Of a stretch of DNA of 64,000 nucleotides, positions 8,952-17,900 are shown one piece after another. Location: contig NZ_FOZK01000002.1 in assembly GCF_900114435.1 (NCBI RefSeq), positions 310,001 through 374,000 on the forward strand, in the 5' to 3' direction. The translations under genes were made by a program, and so were the position numbers. Numbering within the stretch: position 1 is the stretch's first letter; every line of letters starts with the position of its first letter. The notes beneath the pieces were generated by a model. That model made no database searches. It saw only the letters and a list, made by a program, of their open reading frames with translations, and had not been told where the DNA came from. This DNA comes from Halomicrobium zhouii (GTDB taxonomy: Archaea; Halobacteriota; Halobacteria; Halobacteriales; Haloarculaceae).

Positions 8952-11180
8952 ATGGCAGAATCGTGGGATCTATCTCGAGATGACATTGCTGGGCTTACGG
9001 GGGTGTCAGAGTCAGAGCGAGTAGCCCAGTCTGGCGTTGTGTCCAGAAATATTGATTTCGTAATCGATGGACTGGCGGCAGAGGACTTGGCAGATACCAG
9101 CCGAACATCTTGTGGCTGTCCTGCAGCCACCCCGAAACTCCTCGCTCGTCGGAGGAGTACTGGATCGGAGGATAGTTTCCCGTGTTGTTATTCAACGATA
9201 GCGTCCGCTTGGACGGCCAGAGATGTAGCAAACAGCTGCTGTGATGATCCCCTGCATGGAAGTACTGATCCACTGGATAGCGTCGCAGCAGTCGTTATCG
9301 CGGATAATGATGTAGACCCCGCAGAGCGCTACCAAGAACACTGCTGGCGGAAACTTATTGACAGCCTCCGCAACGAATGCGGTGACTGGAACTCGATAGC
9401 TGATCTTAAACGACGCAGGCTCAATGTCATTCTGCAGGAAAATTCCGACGGCCGTGGCCTCAGTGTTGAACGATCCATCCGGCTACGCAAGTTCCTTGAG
9501 GCTGTCCAAGAGTACTCGCGCACAGATGGGGTCTCCCTGTCGGGATTACCGCGTCTGAGCTATGAGACACTGGTAGATGAATTCGCCTCATTTCCAGGCA
9601 TCTCACGACGTGATGCCTGGTGGATCATGCTGACAGTCTATGAGAAGCCCGTCTGGCCCACTTCCCAGTACACAGATCAAGTACTCGTTGCACTCGGTCT
9701 CCTGTCCCCTGAGGAATATGCTATCGACAGTCCTCGACGCGAAGCGATTGAGGACCGATTCTCGGACCGACGTCTGCCTGTTCTCCATCGGTTGCTCGCT
9801 AGACACGGGATAGACGCAGGTATGGAGCCCTGTAGTGATTCGTGCACAATCAGGAAGTTCCTGCTCACCTACCGCCAAGAACGCCAGTCAGAGGCTCGAT
9901 CGGGCAAGAAGGCTGTCGACCTCTTTGCCGGCGCCGGTGGGCTCTCAGCTGGGTTCAAGCAGGCCGGATTCGATATCCAATTTGCCGTCGACAAATCTGA
10001 ATCAGCTACAGATACCTATCGCCTCAATCATCCGGAACTCCCGCACGAAAACGTGCATACTGGGGACATCAATGATGTCGTCGAGGAGGGTATTCTCACT
10101 GAGCTTGCCGAAGACACCGATGTCGTGATCGGTGGCCCGCCCTGCCAGGCCCTGTCGATTGCGGGCTATCGCTCTCGTCTTGCCAACGATGAGGATTACA
10201 CCCTGCTCGAAGATTCACGGACAACTCTCTATCAGCAGTATATTGCTGCCATCGAGCAGCTCAACCCAGAAATTATCGTCATGGAAAACGTCGAGGGTAT
10301 GATCTGCGAGGTTGGCGACTCGGAACTGAAGGTCTCAGAAATGGTCCTGGATGGGCTCGACGAGGCCGGTTATAATGCTAAACTTAGATTACTCGACTGC
10401 TCGGAGTTTGGTCTGCCACAGAACCGAGATCGAGTTATTGTCTTCGGTGTAAACCGAGAAGCCGATGTTGAGACGAGCCCTGGGGCGTTATTTAGTGCAC
10501 TGTATGACAACCGGACCGAGGAGACAACGATCAGACAGGCACTGGCCGGCCTGCCAAGACTCGAACGGGGCGAGGGTGGCAAGATCATGATTGGGGCCAA
10601 CAGAGGCCGACGGAGTGAGTATGTTAGCTGCGCTGGTATTTCTGTCCCCTCACACTTTACCTATAACCACCGCGCCAGGAGCCATCCAAAGCCGAAGGAT
10701 CGCAAGCTCTTCGATGAGGTGATGGAGCCGGGCATGGACAGCGCCGATGTTGTGTACGGCACGGATCGAGGCGACCTCATAGACTATGACATCGGGACGG
10801 AGGACAATCCCCGGTTCACGGACAAATACCGGATGTTAGACTGGGAGGAGCCGTCCCCGACGATCGTTGCACACCTACAGAAGGATGCAAACGGGTTTAT
10901 CCTGCCGGACTATCACCGGTACTACACCCACTCTAGCAAGGAATCCAAACCTGAACGCAATCGCGGACTAACACCGCGAGAGGCCGCTCGTATTCAGTCG
11001 TTCCCAGATGACTTCATCTTCTTGGGTGCGTTCACTGACTGGTTCCAGCAGATTGGTAATGCGGTTCCACCACTAATCGGCCAATTCGTTGGGAAAGTCC
11101 TTGCTGACGAATTGCGGCAAGAGTCGTCCGAGACAGCAGAAACACCGATCTATCGACCTCGCATTTCTACCGACGACTGA
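8952..11180 (+). CDS. Fusion of HhH-GPD (endonuclease III-like) domain and DNA cytosine-5 methyltransferase
   Basis: The protein has 742 residues. Residues 320-735 are a complete C5 methyltransferase: motif I VDLFAGAGGLS (322-332), motif IV GGPPCQ with catalytic Cys398, motif VI MENVEG (444-449), motif VIII QNRDRV (490-495), motif IX TPREAARIQSF and motif X QIGNAVPP. Upstream, residues about 130-305 match the layout of endonuclease III/MutY proteins: a helical lead-in, the hairpin FPGISRRDAWWI (214-225), the strand KPVWPTSQYTDQV, a GL pair at 249-250, and LHRLLARHGI before a Cys pair at 294 and 298. Against Nth, the catalytic Lys of VGRKTA aligns with Arg220, and the Asp of VDTH aligns with Ser238. 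The four-Cys iron-sulfur motif is also missing. The first 110 residues are Cys-rich and unassigned. Confidence 0.9.
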   Translation: MAESWDLSRDDIAGLTGVSESERVAQSGVVSRNIDFVIDGLAAEDLADTSRTSCGCPAATPKLLARRRSTGSEDSFPCCYSTIASAWTARDVANSCCDDPLHGSTDPLDSVAAVVIADNDVDPAERYQEHCWRKLIDSLRNECGDWNSIADLKRRRLNVILQENSDGRGLSVERSIRLRKFLEAVQEYSRTDGVSLSGLPRLSYETLVDEFASFPGISRRDAWWIMLTVYEKPVWPTSQYTDQVLVALGLLSPEEYAIDSPRREAIEDRFSDRRLPVLHRLLARHGIDAGMEPCSDSCTIRKFLLTYRQERQSEARSGKKAVDLFAGAGGLSAGFKQAGFDIQFAVDKSESATDTYRLNHPELPHENVHTGDINDVVEEGILTELAEDTDVVIGGPPCQALSIAGYRSRLANDEDYTLLEDSRTTLYQQYIAAIEQLNPEIIVMENVEGMICEVGDSELKVSEMVLDGLDEAGYNAKLRLLDCSEFGLPQNRDRVIVFGVNREADVETSPGALFSALYDNRTEETTIRQALAGLPRLERGEGGKIMIGANRGRRSEYVSCAGISVPSHFTYNHRARSHPKPKDRKLFDEVMEPGMDSADVVYGTDRGDLIDYDIGTEDNPRFTDKYRMLDWEEPSPTIVAHLQKDANGFILPDYHRYYTHSSKESKPERNRGLTPREAARIQSFPDDFIFLGAFTDWFQQIGNAVPPLIGQFVGKVLADELRQESSETAETPIYRPRISTDD

Positions 11181-11184
11181 CCTG

Positions 11185-12558
11185 CTATCTCTTCTGGTCC
11201 GTCCTATTAACGTCAAACAACTCTTCCAGTAGTGCTTTTCCAAGGACCTCTGCAAGGCGGGGTGGCACGGCATTGCCCACGATTTTGAACGCCTTGGTGA
11301 GGGGAACCGGGAATTCAAAAGAATCTCGGAACGATTGGAGTCGAGCTGCTTCTCTGACGGTCAGTGAGCGCGCTTCGCGGGGATGGATGAACATGTGACC
11401 GTCCTTTTCGAGATGGGCCACGATAGTTGAGGCCGGCTTTCGGGGATGTTGTTTCTTGTACTTATCCTCAAAGATATCTTGACGATAAGGCTGGAGGTCC
11501 TGACCAACGTCACCTATGTCCCACCCTACGCCCTCGCCGAGTAGCTTGTACAGTGAGAGATCATACATATTGTGACCTCGGGAGCGATGGTTTGTCAGTG
11601 CCTCGTCTCGGGATTCATCTACGTCCCGTGCCCATTCTTGGTACTCAGTCAGGGGTTCCATCTGGTATTCGGTGGCCTGTTCGGGAATTGCAAAGTTCGA
11701 GTCATCGGAAGTTGGGCCGCCAGGGCTGACCGGTGGTAGATCCAGAATGGCCTGACCGACTGTGATCCACGGAGACTTTCTGGGTTGCTCCGGAACAATT
11801 TCGTCGAAATCCGGAACATCACCACTAACGACCTCCTCCATCGTAGCCTGCACGGTCTCTTGTTCTTGACCTACTGTACCCGTCCGTTTTAGCTTTGTTT
11901 CGTTATCGTCTTCGGGCTCTCTGTGGGTCTGCCAGTGTTTGAGATTCGGGTTGTCCCTGTTCAGCCGGTTCCCGATAAAGAATGCCCGCTTACGTCGCTG
12001 CGGAACCCCATAGTCCGCTGCATCGACCACATAGACATCAACATTGTAGCCAATCGCCTCCATCTCGGAGACGATAACATCAGAAACGATCCGGCCCCCT
12101 GCGTTCTCCGAGTTGATGATCCCCGGGACATTTTCCATAATGAACGCCCCAGGGTCGTAATAATCCACGAAGCGAAGAAATTCTTGGTAGAGTTCATGAC
12201 GATCATCCTCTTCAGGCGAAGTCCCCTCGACCGAGCCAATCTTGGATCTGCCAACGCGAGAGAAGGTAGGGCAGGGCGGGCCGCCAGCGATGAGATCGAC
12301 GTCACTTGGCCCGATATCGAATCGCGCTACCTGCTCAGATGGTACCTTGTCGTCTTCAGCTAGTTCGATCCCCCCATCGGGATCGACATCCCGAATGTTT
12401 CGCTTGATAGCGACGCCATCGTGATTAGCTCGGTAGGTCTGGACGGCCTCCTCAGAATGGTCGATGCCCCATATCACATCGAATCCCGCGTCACTTAGCC
12501 CCTGTGAGAGACCGCCAGCGCCGCAGAACAGGTCTATCGCAACAGGTGTGTTACTCAT
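11185..12558 (-). CDS. DNA (cytosine-5-)-methyltransferase
   Basis: This 457-residue protein is a stand-alone C5 methyltransferase with all key motifs in order: VDLFCGAGGLS near residue 8, GGPPCP with the catalytic Cys near 95, MENVPGI, PQRRKRAFFIG, then LTVREAARLQSF and IVGNAVPP close to the C-terminus. The target-recognition region (about 220-370) is long and acidic. It is tail-to-tail with the HhH-methyltransferase fusion gene, with only four bases between the two stops, so convergent transcripts will overlap. It probably modifies a host sequence to protect it from a linked restriction activity, or it complements the partner methylase at a different site. Specificity cannot be read from the sequence. 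Confidence 0.93.
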   Translation of the reverse strand: MSNTPVAIDLFCGAGGLSQGLSDAGFDVIWGIDHSEEAVQTYRANHDGVAIKRNIRDVDPDGGIELAEDDKVPSEQVARFDIGPSDVDLIAGGPPCPTFSRVGRSKIGSVEGTSPEEDDRHELYQEFLRFVDYYDPGAFIMENVPGIINSENAGGRIVSDVIVSEMEAIGYNVDVYVVDAADYGVPQRRKRAFFIGNRLNRDNPNLKHWQTHREPEDDNETKLKRTGTVGQEQETVQATMEEVVSGDVPDFDEIVPEQPRKSPWITVGQAILDLPPVSPGGPTSDDSNFAIPEQATEYQMEPLTEYQEWARDVDESRDEALTNHRSRGHNMYDLSLYKLLGEGVGWDIGDVGQDLQPYRQDIFEDKYKKQHPRKPASTIVAHLEKDGHMFIHPREARSLTVREAARLQSFRDSFEFPVPLTKAFKIVGNAVPPRLAEVLGKALLEELFDVNRTDQKR

Positions 12559-13280
12559 AGGTATTCACTGAGACTGAGACAAATTTCGGGAGAGATGGCG
12601 ATACGTTCCGCATTGATCTGACCTTCTTCTCACAGGGTCTCATATTTTCGGTTTGAGTTGGTACATCCAGCCGGGACACCCATCGACACAGACGTACTTT
12701 CTGCTTCGGACGCCTGCTCAGCGAGCAAATCGACCCGGCTACCAATAGGCAATCCCCGTCGTAACACACTGTTATGGCCCATATCTGCTGGAATGTCATT
12801 AATCTTCAGCGGAATGGAGAAATTTCAGACGTAGCAGGTTGTTACAGACGAATACCGCTCTACTCGGGTCACAACTATGCTTACTGTCACGAAAGCATCC
12901 AAAAGCGACCCTCAAATCAGAATTTCCCAATCATTGGGCCAACAATTAGGCGAAAAGGGTCGATCTGGGGAAATCGATGCTCCCAAAATCAGCGTATCAC
13001 CGCGCGCCAGATTCGATCGGCGCAGAGATGCCCATTCTGTCAACCGAAACTTCAGTTCCGGAACAATATCGAGTGCTATTTCGCCAACTTTCCGCCATTG
13101 TTAGCCCTAACTCCTGTGACCGTTTGACCACCGGAGTTGGCGACGGGCGATCCGGATCGAAACCGGATCGCCATTTCTCTGTTGACGATTACGTACCCGG
13201 CCGCCAATTCGACTACCGGAATCTCCCATTCGAAACCCGCATTTTCGGCGTTTCACCATGCCATGCGCCAATTCTCGCCA
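12559..13280. other. Gene-free stretch between defence locus and integrase cassette
   Basis: About 720 bp contain only short open frames without haloarchaeal codon bias or recognisable motifs. Composition is mixed, with several AT-rich runs. No tRNA gene or attachment site could be identified, although the neighbouring integrase would need one. Confidence 0.5.
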
Positions 13281-13297
13281 TCCTATTTATAGTAGGA
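13281..13297 (+). promoter_or_regulatory. TATA box inside a small dyad, likely operator of the RHH gene
   Basis: A tttata box at 13286-13291 lies 24-29 bp before the ATG of the RHH gene. It is enclosed by the inverted arms tccta and tagga (13281-13285 and 13293-13297). A dyad over the TATA box is where a ribbon-helix-helix repressor would act, so autoregulation is plausible. Confidence 0.4.
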
Positions 13298-13314
13298 TAC
13301 TCTCGGCGAAGTCG

Positions 13315-13560
13315 ATGAAGACAGGCGAAACGGAAGCGTTCGCGACCCGGCTCCCCGCTGCGGAAGCGGCACGCGTGCGAGACGCGGTCGATCAGACTAG
13401 TCTCTCCAGGTCGGACCTCCTCGCACGGGCGCTTCGGTACTACGTCGCAGAGAACCCGGACGGGATCCCTGCTTTCCACTCGGGCGACTCGGATACGGGC
13501 CCGCTGGAACAGGCAGGCATCCTACCCGCGGAACCCGAGAGTGACCAGGCCGGATTCTAG
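13315..13560 (+). CDS. Ribbon-helix-helix (CopG/Arc-type) protein upstream of integrase
   Basis: The ATG at 13315 gives 81 residues. The N-terminal 50 residues have the RHH pattern: a short strand (TEAFATRLP), a helix with RVRDAV, a turn with SRSDL and a second helix (LLARALRYYV). The rest is a flexible acidic tail. An upstream in-frame start at 13258 was rejected because the TATA box would then lie inside the gene. The integrase starts 22 bp after the stop, so the two are probably co-transcribed. It is likely a small DNA-binding regulator of the element or an excision-control factor. Confidence 0.7.
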   Translation: MKTGETEAFATRLPAAEAARVRDAVDQTSLSRSDLLARALRYYVAENPDGIPAFHSGDSDTGPLEQAGILPAEPESDQAGF

Positions 13561-13582
13561 GAGCCATAGCGCACCCAATCCA

Positions 13583-14634
13583 ATGACCCAGGACGACCTC
13601 GAACCGCTCGCGCCGCGGGACGTCCTCGACTGGTACCTCGAGCACCGTCGAGACAGCCTGCGGACCGCTACGCGGCGGAAACACACCTCGGCCCTGGGCA
13701 CGTTCGTCGACTGGACCGACGTGGTCGGTATCGACGACATGAACAACGTCGGCGGTCGCGATCGCATGCGGTTCAAGACCTGGCGGAAGAACGAGACCGA
13801 CCTCGCGACGATCAGCCTCAACGGGAATCTCGCGATACTCCGGCGGTTCCTCCGCTTCTGCGAGCGGATCGATGCCGTCGCTGAGGGAGTGGCCGACCGT
13901 GTTCCGCTGCCCAACGTCCCGCCGGACGAGGAGGTCAGCACGGATGTCCCCGAGGACAACGAGGTCGAGGGAATTCGGTCGTACTTCCGGCAGTTCGAGT
14001 ACGCCTCTCGGCGCCACGTCGAGTTTGAACTCATCGCCGAGATCGGCCTCCGCATGGGCGCGATCAGAGCCATTGACCTCGACGACTTCGACCCGGAGGG
14101 CCTGGTCATCCACCTTCGCCACCGGCACGAGGCGACGGAGGACTACGGCATGCCGCTCAAGAACGGATCCGACGGTGAGCGGATCGTCAACATCTCCGCC
14201 GAGCTTAGCGATTTCTTGGTCGACTACGTCGAGTACAACCGCCACGACGTCGTCAACGAGTACGGACGCGACGCCCTGTTCACCACGTCCGCCGGCAGGG
14301 TGTCGACGGCGACGATCCGCCGGGACTACTACAAGATGACCCGGCCTTGCACCTACTCGAACGACTGCCCGCATGACCGAGAGGCGTCGGACTGTGACGC
14401 CGCCAAGAACAAGCACGCGCCGCAGTGTCCATCGGGTTCACGACTCACCCGCTCCGCAAGTGGGCCATCGTGAACCAGCTCGACGCCGGCATGCCCAAAG
14501 AGCTCCTGAGCGACCGTGTGGACGTGTCGGTGCCCGTCCTGGACAAGCACTACGACCACCGGACCGAGGAGCAGAAGTCGAAACGCCGGCGTGAGGAGCT
14601 GACGAAGCACCTGGCCGAGTATTCGGACGCCTGA
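13583..14634 (+). pseudogene. Tyrosine recombinase/integrase, frameshifted near its C-terminus
   Basis: From ATG 13583 the frame encodes a haloarchaeal phage-type integrase: a SAM-like N-terminal domain (about 1-115), then the catalytic domain with Arg in EIGLRMGAIRAI and a Lys in PLKNGSDGER. The frame is lost at about 14425-14440, just before the second active-site box, and closes at 14473. The missing end continues in another frame (14425-14634): THPLRKWAI carries the His-x-x-Arg box and LDKHYDHRTEEQ carries the nucleophilic Tyr. One indel therefore separates the catalytic Arg and Lys from His, Arg and Tyr. It may be an inactivating mutation, programmed shifting or a sequencing error. The intact relative at 25445-26443 shows the expected continuous order. 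Confidence 0.85.
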
Positions 14635-14996
14635 TCGACGAACGGGTGGTTAGTCCCTTAGCTATTGAGTCCTGTTCATGGAATGGATCATATGCGTTTG
14701 ATATCCATCACAATAGCCAAGTAATGTGGCCCATTCAAATCCATAGAAATTGACAGAATTTAGGTTCTGAATTCAGAATATGAATTTAGCACGGGAGCCG
14801 TGTTCAATTCACGTCGAGATATGGGACACACCTGTTCAGTAGACGTGCCGACCTCTCGCGTGAGGTTCTATATGTCGTCAGACTGGGGGACATTCTCGTA
14901 TTTGCCTCCCAGAATCCGAGCCAATACCCGGTTCAATCCTATCGAGTGGAGATTATCTGAATTTTCTCCCGGTTTCACGACCAGCAACTGAGTCCC
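14635..14996. other. Short gene-free region after the frameshifted integrase
   Basis: About 360 AT-rich bases separate the integrase remnant from the stop of the GHKL-DUF3883 gene. The palindrome tctgaattcaga occurs near 14768-14779. No gene is supported. Confidence 0.4.
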
Positions 14997-17900
14997 TCAC
15001 CGGTATTCGAAGCCGACATAGAACGAGCCGCCACGGAGCTTCTCCCAATACGGGTCGCCATCGGAATCGAAGTCCGTGTACGCCACGAAGTCCGTGATAT
15101 CGCGGAGTTCGATTCCGGAATCCCGAGTGTGCTGAGCATCCCAATTCGTCGGCAGTACCACTAACCGCAGTAGATAGCGGTCGACAGATTCGATACTGTC
15201 TTTTGCTCCGTGTTCGCCTAGTGTAGGACCAGGCCGCCTTGCCATTCGGAATTCGTTCCCGGTAAGCTTGATGCGCCCACTATCAGCACGATTCGGATGG
15301 ACTGCCTTCACTTCGACTCGTCGCATCGAATCAGGCCTCCAGTCGGTGTCGGCGTCCACCGACATGGGGAGACCGGCGAACGGATCGATGTAATCGAAGC
15401 CGGGCCCCCGTTCTGCAGAGGTGTCGAACACCGCATGAAACGCACGGCGCGCCGGTTCAGAATCCTCAACCTCGGAAGCACAGAGATACCGCCTGAGCAC
15501 CGACACAGTATCCTCCGAACTATTACCCGTCTCGAACTGGATGGTGAGCTTGTCGAGCGGCTTCAGCCGCCAGTTCTCGCAACTTCGCCAACGCTCCACT
15601 TCGTCGACGATAGCTTCTCTGCAGGTACTTGACGAGGTACGGAACCGGTCCCAGGCCCGGCTGAGACAAATGAGCTCAGCATCTCGACCACGGCCGTCTG
15701 AAATCTCTGCATTCTGGCGGCCGCTGGACTGTGTATCATTGATGCTTGGGGCCTGCATGTCGTCACCGGGTTCCTCTGGTTCAAATGTCGTGGACTCAAC
15801 ATTATCTTCGACGACGTCGTCGACTTCGTCGGCGTCGTTCGCCACCCAATCCAGGGTTTTCTTGCGGCGCTGGGATTGCTGGGACGGCGAACGCTGCCCC
15901 GCATCCTCACGTAGCGCTTCCTGGAGTACCTCTTGAATCTGGCCCTTGGCTTCCGATGGCGTTGCAACAGCGTCGATAAGGGACTCCACCTTCGAGAGGA
16001 TGTCCTGGTCTGTGGTTATCGAAGCGTCCCTGAGTGCCTCATACCGGTCTTGGCACCACTGCTCGACCGCCTCAATGATTGCCATAGGGACGATGTCGTC
16101 GTTCGATGCTTCCGACTCGATATCGAGGAGTTCGACGACGAACTGTGACCGAATGGACTGAGGGAGCTTCTCGCCATTCGGCACGATCTCGCCCACAGTG
16201 TCGAACGCGGAGGGCGGAGTCGCTTCCTCCACGGCCTGGAGCGCGACGACGATGGCATCATCGTTGATACGGTCCCGCCGGTCGAGCTGCGAGAAGAACG
16301 CCTCTACCTTTTCAACTGCATCGAGATACAACCGCAACTCGTCTATATCGCGAGACCCTCGTAAGGTTCTCAGCGAACGCCACTCGTCTTCATCCAGTAC
16401 CCTCTCCACTCCATCATACTCTCGGAGCAGCTGTGCAAGCTTCAGTTGCCGGGTGATATGGTCCTCTGCCGTTGCGGCTTCGATACACTGTTCCGGCGGC
16501 AACCCAACCGACTCAAGGACAGCCATCCACTCCTCGAGGAACGAGTGAGTGGAAGACTCGGGCGGGTTGGTCAATGCGTCGAGCGCCGCGCCGTGGTCGC
16601 CCACAATATCCGGTGGCGACGCCCCCGCATTTTGACTCCGAACGAGCGCCTCCAATGCCGAGTGAACCCGCTTGAGTTCCCGAGTCTCATAGTCTTCTCG
16701 ACTTTTTTCGATTTGTTCGATCGTGTCCTTATACTCCGCTCTTCCAACTTCGATCCCCTTCATGAGGATGTTCTCGAAGACATCACCCAGCCCATAGTTG
16801 TCGAGAATCTGTTCAAGCGCATCCGCAGCTAAGTACCGCGGAATCTCTTCTACTTGCCGCCAATCATCCACTGCCTCGGAATCAGAGCCATCGCTAGGAG
16901 CGTGCTCTTCGATGGCTCGCCCGTAAACCGCGATACGAGACGGCACACGACCGTCTTCACTATCAGGAATCCATTCAGCAGAGTTCCGGCCGGCCGTGTC
17001 TTCGACGTCCGCGACGCCGAGTGGACGGCTGAATAGCTCATCTAACGTCTCGTACGTCTCTTCGACGTTTGGATTGGTCGCCTGCTCCTTGTAGCCTGCA
17101 ACTAAGATTTCGTGGCGTTCGTTCAATGCCTGCTTCAAATCTTCTAACGCCTTATGTTCGGCGTTGGTCGGAAGGGTGTCGGCAGTCACGGATTCCAGCT
17201 CTGGGTTCTCTGACTGGACTGCGATTCCAAACGGCGGGGATGCAGACTCTGAATCATCAACTCCATCGCCGAGGATATCTGCGATGGCACTGGCTTCCTG
17301 TGCTGGCCGCTCGACGATTGCGACGGTCGCGTCCGGTGCCCGGTAGCGTTGGCGGGCGTACTGTCTAAGGTTCTCTTTGAAAATCGTAGGAACGATGTCC
17401 TGCGTCACCCCCGTGGAACCTGTTGACTCTCCCTTATCGCCGCTGATGGCAAAAACATAGGACTCGCCGTGCCACCGCACTGGCAGTCGAACTCCGAACT
17501 TCTTGATATCCCGGCGGATCCACTGGATTTGCTGGTCGTCATCGGAGACTCTGTGAGTAATGTGGGACATCGATTGCAGGCGTCGCATCAACGAATACAC
17601 TGGATCGATGTACTTCGATGCCGACCATTCACCGACTAACGGCTGAAGTCGCTCCGTCCCAACTTCGAATCGGGTAGACTGGCAGTCCGTGTGCTCATTG
17701 ACGAACCAGCTGAGTCGTTTCGCGGCTTCGGCAGGGGTCAGCGATTCGATAGGCCCGGCGGACAACTCGCCCAAGAGCCGTTGAACATCGGTTGCTTCGA
17801 TTGGGTTTACTCCCGCGACAGAATCGTTCGCCTGGTTTGATACCTTCTTGACGTCTGCTCGGGGGAGATACTGAGCAGCACCCCTTGCATCTTGTTCGGT

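Noticed and set aside
13397-14416. 339-residue open frame on the minus strand
   Set aside because: It is antisense to the integrase gene, rich in Arg and Val, lacks recognisable motifs and arises from high GC at third positions.
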